Origin: Campylobacter concisus
GTDB lineage: Bacteria; Campylobacterota; Campylobacteria; Campylobacterales; Campylobacteraceae
Direction: 5' to 3'
NCBI RefSeq assembly: GCF_002913745.1
Contig: NZ_PPCG01000013.1
Location: 1-47,303 of the forward strand
DNA length: 47,303 nt
The notes beneath the pieces are model-generated. The model saw only the letters and a list, made by a program, of their open reading frames with translations. It was not told where the DNA came from and ran no database searches. Below, piece after piece: positions 8,340 to 15,514 of this stretch. Position numbers and translations under genes: made by a program. Numbering within the stretch: position 1 is the first letter of the stretch; each line of letters starts with the position of its first letter.

Positions 8340-9166
8340 TGATCTTTCGCACTAAAGCTGATCTAGATAACCACCCATGCTTTAACAAAAAGGCCTCCGC
8401 TAGCTACGGACGCGTGCATCTGCCAGTTGCCCCTCACTGTAACATCCAGTGCAACTTCTGCAACCGCATATATGACTGCGCTAATGAAAATCGCCCTGGC
8501 GTAACGGCAAAGGTGCAAACACCAGATGAATCGGTGAAATTTTTAGAAAAGCTCTTTAAATTTAGACAAGACATCTCAGTCATCGGCATCGCTGGACCTG
8601 GCGATCCGATGTGCGATGCTGACAAGACGCTAGCGACCTTTGAAAAGTGCAAGTCCCACTTCCCAAATGCCCTGCTCTGCCTCTCGACTAATGGCTTAGC
8701 ACTGCCTGAGCACGTTGATGAGATCGTGCGTCTTGGCGTGAGCCACGTGACAGTAACTGTAAATGCCGTGACGCCAGATGTTGGCTCAAAGGTCTATTCG
8801 TGGGTGAGGTATGAGGGTAAAAACTACTACGGCGAGGAGGCCGCTAGGATACTGCTAGCACGCCAGGACGAGGGCATCCGCAAGCTAAAAGAGGCTGGCA
8901 TGCTAGTAAAGATAAACACCGTAGTCATCCCCGGGGTCAATATGGATCACGTCCAAAGCATCTCAGCAAAGGCAAAGCAGTGGGGAGCTGACATAATGAA
9001 CTGCATGGCGATGATACCGGTGCATGACACACCTTTTGAAAATTTAAAGTCCCCTTCAACCGAGGAGATCCACCGCATACGAAGATCGATAGGCGGCGAT
9101 ATAGAGCAGATGACGCACTGCAGTAGGTGCCGTGCTGATGCATGCGGGAAGCTTGGCGAAAGATAA
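8339..9166 (+). CDS. NifB-core radical SAM protein
   Basis: The 275-residue protein follows the NifB radical SAM core nearly end to end. It has HPCFN at 12-16, the SAM cluster CNIQCNFC (C34, C38, C41) followed by NRIYDCANENRPG, IAGPGDP (84-90), STNGLALP, VTVTVNAVTP, KVYSWVRYEGK, and the closing HCSRCRADACG (C261, C264), which in NifB helps bind the extra [4Fe-4S] clusters. NifB fuses those clusters into NifB-co, the precursor of nitrogenase cofactors. The NifX-like C-terminal domain of many NifB proteins is absent, as in minimal archaeal forms. No nifHDK, nifEN or nifX-like gene is in the window. The start ATG overlaps the previous stop (TAATG) and the gene is followed by a strong terminator. 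Family assignment is strong; a role in nitrogen fixation is not supported by the context. Confidence 0.85.
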   Translation: MIFRTKADLDNHPCFNKKASASYGRVHLPVAPHCNIQCNFCNRIYDCANENRPGVTAKVQTPDESVKFLEKLFKFRQDISVIGIAGPGDPMCDADKTLATFEKCKSHFPNALLCLSTNGLALPEHVDEIVRLGVSHVTVTVNAVTPDVGSKVYSWVRYEGKNYYGEEAARILLARQDEGIRKLKEAGMLVKINTVVIPGVNMDHVQSISAKAKQWGADIMNCMAMIPVHDTPFENLKSPSTEEIHRIRRSIGGDIEQMTHCSRCRADACGKLGER

Positions 9167-9170
9167 CGAT

Positions 9171-9197
9171 AAAAGACACTAAATTTAGTGTCTTTTT
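9171..9197 (+). terminator. Intrinsic terminator of the NifB-like operon
   Basis: A perfect 13-base inverted repeat (AAAAGACACTAAA and its complement) begins 4 bases after the NifB-like stop and runs into a T-rich tail. This is the best rho-independent terminator in the window and marks the operon end. Confidence 0.88.
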
Positions 9198-9571
9198 GGT
9201 TTTTGGTTTTTTGCTCGCGTGGCTTTTGATTTTTTCTTGTGTGGCTCTTGGCTCTGGGCTAAATTTTGTAAAGCTATCTTAGATATCAAAGTTATAAAAA
9301 AGCATAGAAAAGAGTGGTTAAATCGTAGTCAGAGTGAGTTTTGCTCAAAGACAAGGTGGCGAAATTTTCTTTACATTATTTTACAAACCCTTTTAAAAGC
9401 CATTTAAATGGGCTTTAAATCACGCACCTTAATACTTTGCTCAATATTCATCTATCTCATAGCTTTGATAGTTTTGTGCTTGTGAATAGACGTCATTTTA
9501 TGCGAAATTTAAATTCACTCTTATATTTGTTTTTCTCTTGCGTAAATTTTATCTTGGCAAACTACCTAAAT
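9198..9571. other. Non-coding gap between two convergent operons
   Basis: Nothing convincing is coded in these 374 bases. A 62-codon frame at 9219-9407 lacks a ribosome site and family-like sequence. A weak imperfect hairpin (AAAGCC/GGCTTT) at 9396-9416 might help terminate one of the converging transcripts. Confidence 0.5.
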
Positions 9572-10921
9572 TTATGCTTGTTTTAAATTTACAAGCTCAA
9601 ATTCTGCCCAAAATTCGCTTCCAGCTCCAGCTTCGCTTTTTACGCCAAGCTTTGCGCCATGAATTTTAGCGATATTTGCAGCGATGGCAAGACCAAGGCC
9701 GCTGCCTGTGTTTTGGCTTTTGTTTCTTGAACTTTCAACTTGATAAAATTTATTCCAGATTAGCTCGATGTCTTTTTTAGAGATACCGACGCCATCATCT
9801 TTTACAGACAAAAGTGCATGCGTTTTTGACATGTTTAAATTTAGCTCGACTTTACTTGAGGCAAATTTTAGTGCATTGCTTAAAAAGTTATCCACCAGCC
9901 TTGATATCATCAGCTCATTGCCTAAAATTTGGGCATCTGGCGATACAACGCAGCTAAATTTTAGCCCCTTTGCGCTTGCTAGCTTCTCATAGTCGCTGGC
10001 CAAATTTTGCAAGATAGAGCTTAAATTTATGCGCTTTAGCTCCAAATTTCTGCCAGCTTCCAGTCTTGAGAGCTCCAAAATTTGATCTATCAGCGAGGTT
10101 ATCTTTCTTGACTGCCTAGAGATGACCTCCAGCGACTCCTTGGCCTCGTCCAAATTTTGCGCATAGCTCGCAGCGTAGTCACTCTCAGCCATGATGACAG
10201 ATAGCGGCGTTCGCAGCTCGTGCGAGACGTCTGAGGTGAGCTGTTTCTCGCTATGATAAACCTTTTCAAGCGAGTCGAGCATCTGGTTAAAAACGCTTGC
10301 AAGCGCGTGCAGCTCGTCTTTGCCAGCAGGTAGGTCTATGCGCTTTGAAAAGTCCCGGCTGCTGCCTATCTCGAGCGCAGTTTTTGACATCGTAGCGACT
10401 GGTTTCATCGCGTTTTTTATCGTTTTATAGCCGCCGTAAAGCACAAAAATAAACAAAACCGGCACAAAAACGCCAAGCGCTAGTAAAAATAGCCCCTCTT
10501 TTTTAAAAAATTTCTCAGCATTTATCACGCCTCTGATCCAGACACCTTTGCCTTTAGCTGCGATATCGTAGTAGTAAAAGCGGTTTTCGCCTTCTTCATA
10601 AAGACGGACTGCACCGCTGTTCATTTTAAGTGAAATTTGAAAGCGCTTTGGCGCTAGACCACCGATCACATCGCCTTTTGCATTATATTTTATAAAAAAT
10701 ATCCCATCATCGTATGGCTCAAACTCATCCATATCATTGGCGATTTTGGTGACTGATTTGGCTAGCTTTTTTTGGCTCACATCCTCAAAAACCTCATCTG
10801 CCACGACCGCCGAGATGGCAATGAGAGCCGCCACAATAACGATGATAAAAAACGAGTACCAAAGCGTTACGCGCGCCGTTATCGGGATGTTTGCAAGCGC
10901 TTGTTTAATCCTTAACAACAT
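9572..10921 (-). CDS. Sensor histidine kinase (HAMP type), partner of the 10905 regulator
   Basis: A 449-residue membrane kinase. TM1 is about 19-41, an extracytoplasmic sensor of about 100 residues follows, TM2 is about 143-165, and a HAMP linker lies at 166-220. The dimerisation helix carries the phospho-acceptor H234 in DVSHELRTPL. The ATPase domain has the N-box NFLSNALKF, the G1-box DDGVGIS and the G2-box GSGLGLAIA. ATG 10921 is chosen because AGAGGG lies 7 bases before it and it overlaps the regulator stop by 17 bases, the usual coupling in such pairs; an upstream ATG at 10963 would overlap far more. The PepSY neighbours suggest the signal is envelope- or metal-related, which is inference. 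Confidence 0.88.
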   Translation of the reverse strand: MLLRIKQALANIPITARVTLWYSFFIIVIVAALIAISAVVADEVFEDVSQKKLAKSVTKIANDMDEFEPYDDGIFFIKYNAKGDVIGGLAPKRFQISLKMNSGAVRLYEEGENRFYYYDIAAKGKGVWIRGVINAEKFFKKEGLFLLALGVFVPVLFIFVLYGGYKTIKNAMKPVATMSKTALEIGSSRDFSKRIDLPAGKDELHALASVFNQMLDSLEKVYHSEKQLTSDVSHELRTPLSVIMAESDYAASYAQNLDEAKESLEVISRQSRKITSLIDQILELSRLEAGRNLELKRINLSSILQNLASDYEKLASAKGLKFSCVVSPDAQILGNELMISRLVDNFLSNALKFASSKVELNLNMSKTHALLSVKDDGVGISKKDIELIWNKFYQVESSRNKSQNTGSGLGLAIAANIAKIHGAKLGVKSEAGAGSEFWAEFELVNLKQA

Positions 10922-11564
10922 AACCAAGCCCTCTTTTAGTCTGGATTGCCTCGCACTCGCCAAGCTTTTTTCTTATATTTTTTATAAGCACCTCGATGAC
11001 GTTTGAACCACCCGTGTAGTCAAAGTCCCAGACGTGCTCTTTGATCTGGTCGCGAGTTAAAATTCTGCCCTTATTTAGCATCAAAAACTCTAAAATTTCA
11101 TACTCTTTGCCAGTTAGCTCGATCTGCTCGCCGTTAAATTCGACTGACTTTTTAGAAAGGTCGATCTTTAGCTCGCCTGCGCAAATTTCATTAGCCACGT
11201 TACCGCTGTTTCGGCGAATGAGTGTGCGCACTCTAGCTAGCAGCTCCTTAAAGTCAAATGGCTTGACCAAGTAGTCATCTGCACCCGCGTCAAGCCCCTT
11301 TACAACGTCATCCACATCGTCTTTTGCCGTTAGTATCAGCACAGGGGTCGCTAGCTTTGCGGCGCGCGATCTTTGCAAAAATGTAAGTCCGTCCATCACT
11401 GGCATCATAAGATCAAGCACGATGAGATCGTAGTGCGCCACAGCGATAAAGTCCATCGCCTCCTCGCCGTTAAACGCGCTATCGACGCTATATCCGTTTT
11501 TCTTTAGGTGCCTTGTGATAACGCTATTTAGGTCTATTTCGTCCTCTACGACTAAAATTTTCAT
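10905..11564 (-). CDS. OmpR-family response regulator
   Basis: The 219-residue regulator has a receiver domain (acidic pocket E8/D9, phospho-acceptor D51 in LIVLDLMMP, T/K switch residues in LILTAKDD and YLVKPFD). It is followed by an OmpR/PhoB winged helix (ELTGKEYEILEFLM, ending TKRGLGYVVKD). It starts at ATG 11564 behind GAGGCAGGG. It sits 38 bases after the PepSY-like gene and overlaps the kinase gene, so four genes probably form one transcript. The orthologue name in Campylobacter cannot be set from sequence alone. Confidence 0.9.
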   Translation of the reverse strand: MKILVVEDEIDLNSVITRHLKKNGYSVDSAFNGEEAMDFIAVAHYDLIVLDLMMPVMDGLTFLQRSRAAKLATPVLILTAKDDVDDVVKGLDAGADDYLVKPFDFKELLARVRTLIRRNSGNVANEICAGELKIDLSKKSVEFNGEQIELTGKEYEILEFLMLNKGRILTRDQIKEHVWDFDYTGGSNVIEVLIKNIRKKLGECEAIQTKRGLGYVVKD

Positions 11565-11602
11565 CCCTGCCTCACTTTATTTTGCCAGCTATTTTATCAA
11601 AT

Positions 11603-12241
11603 TTAGCTTTTTATTTTTAGATTTAAAATTTCGCCATTTGCTGCGCCTATCTTAAAATCATATAAAAAGCCGTTAAATTTAGCCCTTGCCTCATAAAAAC
11701 ACTCCGCTCCAAGTGTGCCAAAGCTTTGTTTTTTAGCTAGATAAATCGGTGCAAATTCCACCTCTTCTGGCTTTGTTTTTAGGCGCTCTATGACGATCTC
11801 TTTGACTTTTTCTGGCAAGATGCAAGCCACTCTTTCAAATTTAGCCTGCTCTTCATTTATCTTTGATAGCTCCGCCCTTTGCGCCTCGTCTTTTAGGCAG
11901 TTTGTAGCGTTTATTAGCCACACTCCAGCCTTACCAGTGTAGATGAGCGCACCCGCTACGCCTTGAAGCGAAAGTTCAAGCGTCTTTTTAAATAAATTCT
12001 GAACTTTGCATTTTGAGGTAGCTTGACTTAAAATTTCTGCGCTACTACTTTCTTCACTAGGATTTTTATCCAAATTTTCAGGGCTTTGCTCGCTCTTGCC
12101 TAAATTTTCGTAACTATTTTTATTAGTAACATTTTCACTTATATTTTCTATCTCGTTTTCGCTTAAATTTTTATTCAAATTTCTTTCTAAGACTTGCTTG
12201 CTAACTTTCTCGTTTAAATTTTGATCTAAATTTTCACTCAT
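11603..12241 (-). CDS. PepSY-like protein with Asn-rich repetitive N-terminus
   Basis: A 212-residue protein in two halves. Residues 1-65 are low complexity, built from variants of NL and SEN (for example SENLDQNLNEK, SENEIENISEN), with no signal peptide. Residues about 75-212 include an amphipathic or weakly hydrophobic segment (LQGVAGALIYTGKAGVWLI) and a C-terminus resembling a PepSY fold (AECFYEARAKFNGFLYDFKI, NGEILNLKI). ATG 12241 is chosen because AAAGG is 8 bases upstream; GTG 12250 would lie on the ribosome site itself. It lies between a secreted PepSY protein and the response regulator and may modulate that signalling system. I do not recognise a named family for the whole protein. 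Confidence 0.65.
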   Translation of the reverse strand: MSENLDQNLNEKVSKQVLERNLNKNLSENEIENISENVTNKNSYENLGKSEQSPENLDKNPSEESSSAEILSQATSKCKVQNLFKKTLELSLQGVAGALIYTGKAGVWLINATNCLKDEAQRAELSKINEEQAKFERVACILPEKVKEIVIERLKTKPEEVEFAPIYLAKKQSFGTLGAECFYEARAKFNGFLYDFKIGAANGEILNLKIKS

Positions 12242-12262
12242 CTTTTTCACCTTTATAAAATT

Positions 12263-12283
12263 TAACGCCCAAAAAGGGCGTTA
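12263..12283 (-). terminator. Hairpin between the two PepSY genes
   Basis: TAACGCCC and GGGCGTTA form a perfect 8-base stem with a 5-base loop, starting 3 bases after the secreted PepSY gene's stop. An AAATTTTAT stretch follows on the minus strand, just before the next ribosome site. It probably ends some transcripts, making the first gene more abundant than the two-component genes. Confidence 0.6.
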
Positions 12284-12285
12284 GA

Positions 12286-12771
12286 TCACTTTGTGTAATT
12301 ATCGATTATTTCGCCAGTTTGAGCGTTTATGATCACTTTTTTCTCGCTCCTGTCGCGTTTAAGCTCTACTTTGTATATCCAAACACCATTTTTATTATCA
12401 AGGTCTGCCTCATCAAGACTCCAGCCAGCCTCGAGCGCTTGAGCTTTGGCCACAGCCTCATCGATGCTTAGGGCAAATTTTGAAAAATCTACCGCTTCGA
12501 TTGGCAAGATATGTTTTTTATTTTTATTCTCCATTTTAACGATCTGACCGCTATTGGCATCGATCTTGATATCTTGTTTGACGCCGTCTTTAAAAGACTC
12601 TATCTTATAAAATGTCACGCCCTTTTTGACGTTCATCTCGATATCTTTGACGCTTGAGCCTGGAAAGTTTTTCTCAGCTATATTTAAAGCATCCTTTGAT
12701 GTGATAGCTGCTTGCAAACTTGTTGCTCCTAAAATTGCTGCTAAAACTGCTGCACCTAATACATTTTTCAT
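12286..12771 (-). CDS. Secreted PepSY-domain protein
   Basis: A 161-residue protein with a signal peptide (residues 1-21, MKNVLGAAVLAAILG...LQA). Two tandem PepSY repeats follow, each with the pattern of a helix, a strand and a closing DANSGQIV or NAQTGEII turn (about 25-85 and 95-160). It starts at ATG 12771 behind AAAGGATC. PepSY proteins sit next to two-component systems in many Proteobacteria and are thought to modulate proteases or sensors in the envelope. It is the first gene of the operon that continues to the kinase at 9572. Confidence 0.85.
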   Translation of the reverse strand: MKNVLGAAVLAAILGATSLQAAITSKDALNIAEKNFPGSSVKDIEMNVKKGVTFYKIESFKDGVKQDIKIDANSGQIVKMENKNKKHILPIEAVDFSKFALSIDEAVAKAQALEAGWSLDEADLDNKNGVWIYKVELKRDRSEKKVIINAQTGEIIDNYTK

Positions 12772-12818
12772 TTTTGATCCTTTTATTTTTGATTTCCAAC
12801 TCTTGTTTGGATGAGCGC

Positions 12819-12824
12819 ATTATA
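12819..12824 (-). promoter_or_regulatory. -10 element of the PepSY/two-component operon
   Basis: TATAAT on the minus strand, 47 bases before the PepSY start codon. Two TTCATT hexamers stand upstream on the same strand 15 bases apart; they are possible regulator contacts but do not match the usual 11-base OmpR-family spacing. Confidence 0.5.
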
Positions 12825-13040
12825 AAAGTCTTAAATGAAGCTAGGATGAATGAAAAAATTATTTTAACTTCGCCAAAAGCCGGACATATAATCATGTTTT
12901 GACAACAAAGCAAAATGATATACTTTGAAATAGCAATAAAGCTGAGGAGAAATAAAGTGGAAAAATGCAAAAAATAAGAAAACTTAAAGTTTTTAAAGCA
13001 TCGTTGAAATCGTGATTTTAAAAGGACTTTTGAAGATAAA

Positions 13041-13115
<75 letters not shown>

Positions 13116-13133
13116 ACACTTAAAAGAACTCGT

Positions 13134-13139
13134 ATTATA
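13134..13139 (-). promoter_or_regulatory. -10 element of tRNA-Asn
   Basis: TATAAT on the minus strand, 18 bases upstream of the tRNA 5' end; a start 7 bases downstream would give a short leader. No -35 at normal spacing is seen. Confidence 0.5.
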
Positions 13140-13255
13140 ATTAGCATTTCTTTAAAAATAGCTTAAAAAAAGGCATTGTCAAAAAAACAACCTGAAAATA
13201 AGACATTGCTTTACTTTTTCATCTTTTTAAATTACATAAAAAATAAACATAAAAC

Positions 13256-13825
13256 CTAGTTTCTAGCATCTGCTAAAACAAGCGCAAAAAGCACTCTAGT
13301 GCCTGCTTTTTGAAGTGTATCTCTAGCTTCTAGTATCGTTGTGCCAGTGGTTACGATGTCATCGACTAATACAACTGGTGCGGTAATCTTTTTTAAAATT
13401 TTAAAATTTCTTGGATTGTTTTGTCTAAATTTAAGATCCTTGCCGCTGTAGCTGACATTGCTTGTCGCATGCAGGGCGTGAAAGATGGGTTTAAGGTTTT
13501 TAGCACGAAGTTCATTTGCCAAAATAGCCGTGTGTGAGTAGCCATGATGCACTCTATCATCTATCGGCAGGGCATAAATTTGCTCTGGGAAGCTAAAACT
13601 TTTAGCAAATTTCTTAAATGCAAATTTGGCTAAATTTTTATAGATAAAAAGTCCGTGCATTTGGTGCTTTGAGTGGATGAGCTCTTTGATCTCAGAGTAG
13701 CCGTAGAAACTATAAATTTTAAAGCCCTCTAGCTCTCTTACCAAAGGGCTTGGCTCGCTTAAAATTTGCGAGCAGGTTTTACAAAATGTCTTTAGCGTAA
13801 AGCTCTTGCAAAACGCACAAAACAT
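13256..13825 (-). CDS. comF: ComF-family phosphoribosyltransferase
   Basis: A 189-residue protein with an N-terminal four-cysteine zinc site (MFCAFC, FCKTC) and a C-terminal PRTase fold. The PRPP loop is VVLVDDIVTTGTT, preceded by the ComF-type segment ALPIDDRVHHGYSHT. ComF proteins are needed for natural transformation in several bacteria, acting in the cytoplasm on incoming single-stranded DNA; Campylobacter homologues are linked to DNA uptake. The start shares a base with the stop of the upstream lipoprotein gene (TGATG), so the two are coupled. The middle is somewhat short for the family, but both diagnostic ends are intact. Confidence 0.85.
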   Translation of the reverse strand: MFCAFCKSFTLKTFCKTCSQILSEPSPLVRELEGFKIYSFYGYSEIKELIHSKHQMHGLFIYKNLAKFAFKKFAKSFSFPEQIYALPIDDRVHHGYSHTAILANELRAKNLKPIFHALHATSNVSYSGKDLKFRQNNPRNFKILKKITAPVVLVDDIVTTGTTILEARDTLQKAGTRVLFALVLADARN

Positions 13826-14385
13826 CAGCTATTTAAGATAGCGATCGCAGAGCGCTTAACGGCGTCGTTGATGATGTCTGTTAAGAATGGCTTAAATGCT
13901 CCGCCAGTGCGAACTAGCTCAAATTTGGTTTGGTTGTTTGAGATATTTTTGATGATACTTTGATCGCCTTTTTGGATTTTAAGAGTGATCTTTATCTTGC
14001 CTTTTGTGTTGTCGCTGCCATATCCGCTCATATTTGCTTCAAATTCGTTTATGAAAACTTCAACCACGACGCCACCCATGCCATTTACATTTGCGCCATG
14101 AGCTATGAGCTCTTTTTTAAGAGAATCGCCAAAGTAGGTCGCAAGGTCATTTTGAAGCACGACGTATTCATCCACGGTGCCCTTGCCATCTGTTATAGTT
14201 GCAATAGTGCTTTTGTTTTTGCGACTATCATGCACTGCACTTATATAGACCTCAAAACCACTGTTTTGTTGATTTGAAACGATAGCCTTATAAGGATCAA
14301 ATGCAAGCACCGTCTGAGTAGGCGCACAACCGCTCAAAAATAGAACAAAAAGTCCAAAGATAGCTAGAAATTTAAATTTACTCAT
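13825..14385 (-). CDS. Lipoprotein, possibly YajG-like
   Basis: A 186-residue lipoprotein: signal peptide with lipobox FLSGC, then about 165 residues of mixed alpha/beta sequence. ATG 14385 is preferred because GAAAGGA lies 5-6 bases before it and it gives a normal lipoprotein signal; the upstream ATG at 14415 would add ten charged residues. The order VYISAVHDSR...DLATYFGDSLKKELIAHGANV...VEVFINEF recalls YajG, a conserved outer-membrane lipoprotein of unclear function, but I hold that loosely. It follows the next lipoprotein gene by 10 bases and precedes comF. Confidence 0.7.
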   Translation of the reverse strand: MSKFKFLAIFGLFVLFLSGCAPTQTVLAFDPYKAIVSNQQNSGFEVYISAVHDSRKNKSTIATITDGKGTVDEYVVLQNDLATYFGDSLKKELIAHGANVNGMGGVVVEVFINEFEANMSGYGSDNTKGKIKITLKIQKGDQSIIKNISNNQTKFELVRTGGAFKPFLTDIINDAVKRSAIAILNS

Positions 14386-14395
14386 ATTTTTCCTT

Positions 14396-15118
14396 TCAAA
14401 GTTTAGTGATCTCATCAGCCACTTTTATGGCAGCTTGCTTGACTAAAAGTGCGATAAAGAAGTCAAACTGACCGCTTTTTGAAGCCTCAAGCTCCTCCAC
14501 GTGGTGTCTAGTTGAGATAGAAATTCGTTTTTTGAAATTTATATCTGAAAGCACAAGCTCGCCATATAGATGTCCGTTTAAAATTTCAGAGCTTCTAGAG
14601 TAAGTGCCTCTAAGCTCGTCAAATCTAAAATCAAGCCTATATGTATAAGGCGATGTTTGCGTATCCACGACTACGATGCCACGCGAATTTAGCTCACGTT
14701 TTAAAAACATATAAAAGAGCACTTCAAGGCGTGGATTTGAGTTAAAGACTACGCCACTACCATCTTCTCTTGTGTAATAAATCGACCTTGCGCTGCTTCT
14801 AGCATCCACGATCCTATGAAAATATACCTTTTTTAGCCCAACATTTATGTCGATCATATTTTTTTCTAAGCAGCAGTTTATCGCCACGTCGCTTCTATAC
14901 TTGACGCCATTTATAAAGACGCCATCGCCCCTGCCCCTGCAAGCGCTACAGTCAGCTGGAATCCTCATAACCTCTTCAAAATAGGTCTTATCTTCGCTAC
15001 TTATACTTGCACTTTGCACGCCATCTATGCCCTCGCACGATAGACAAAGGCTAGCTTTTGCCACGCAGCCAGTTAGAAAGACGGCTGCAAAAACTGCTAA
15101 TAATGTCGCTCTTAGCAT
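14396..15118 (-). CDS. Cysteine-rich lipoprotein of unknown function
   Basis: A 240-residue lipoprotein with lipobox FLTGC (lipidated C18). The first third of the mature protein holds six more cysteines in pairs: C25/C28, C57/C60 (CSAC) and C82/C83, which may bind metal or form disulfides. The remainder is mixed alpha/beta with no family I recognise. A C-terminal segment (FDFFIALLVKQAAIKVADEI) resembles the end of the following lipoprotein, suggesting the two are related or partners. The start overlaps the tautomerase gene by 7 bases. Confidence 0.7.
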   Translation of the reverse strand: MLRATLLAVFAAVFLTGCVAKASLCLSCEGIDGVQSASISSEDKTYFEEVMRIPADCSACRGRGDGVFINGVKYRSDVAINCCLEKNMIDINVGLKKVYFHRIVDARSSARSIYYTREDGSGVVFNSNPRLEVLFYMFLKRELNSRGIVVVDTQTSPYTYRLDFRFDELRGTYSRSSEILNGHLYGELVLSDINFKKRISISTRHHVEELEASKSGQFDFFIALLVKQAAIKVADEITKL

Positions 15119-15342
15119 TTCACTTCCTTTTGCTCTTTTTGTTTTTTGCGGAGATTTTTCACGCTCTCGCCTGCGATGCCGTAGTTGTTCGTATCGATCT
15201 CGTCGATAATGACAACGGTATTTTGAGCGCTTCTACCTAAAATTTCGCTTATTAGCTTTGTAACTCCACTTATCATCTTCTCTTTTTGCTCCACACTTGG
15301 GCTATCACCCTCTTTTGTCACGCAAATTTTCACAAACGGCAT
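15112..15342 (-). CDS. 4-oxalocrotonate tautomerase family protein
   Basis: A 76-residue small tautomerase. Start ATG 15342 puts proline directly after methionine (MPFVKICVTKEG), the catalytic Pro1 exposed by methionine removal in this family, and AAAGGAG lies just upstream. An in-frame extension to 15447 would bury that proline and is rejected. The family assembles as small beta-alpha-beta hexamers that tautomerise 2-hydroxymuconate or related enols. No aromatic catabolic genes are nearby, so the true substrate is unknown. The basic tail (KNLRKKQKEQKEVK) is slightly longer than usual. Confidence 0.85.
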   Translation of the reverse strand: MPFVKICVTKEGDSPSVEQKEKMISGVTKLISEILGRSAQNTVVIIDEIDTNNYGIAGESVKNLRKKQKEQKEVKC

Positions 15343-15514
15343 AGCACTCCTTTTTGTAAATTTAATATTTAAACCTATCAAAACAGCATAAGACAAGTCA
15401 TAATGTCGTGAGATGATTTTGGATGTTGCGCATAAATTTTCGATCAAGATAGGACAAATAGTCCATCGAAGAGAGAAAATTTAAAGCTCATTCAAAGGCG
15501 CTCACGACACGCCG

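Noticed and set aside
8339-9166. Reading the radical SAM gene as evidence for nitrogen fixation
   Set aside because: No structural or assembly nif gene is in the window. NifB alone cannot fix nitrogen.
9219-9407. 62-codon plus-strand frame in the gap after the NifB-like operon
   Set aside because: It lacks a ribosome site and its sequence resembles no family. It lies just beyond a strong terminator.
10922-10963. Longer kinase start at 10963
   Set aside because: The extra residues lie wholly inside the response regulator gene; ATG 10921 has a proper ribosome site and the usual short overlap.
15343-15447. N-terminal extension of the tautomerase
   Set aside because: It would remove the catalytic N-terminal proline and lacks a ribosome site.
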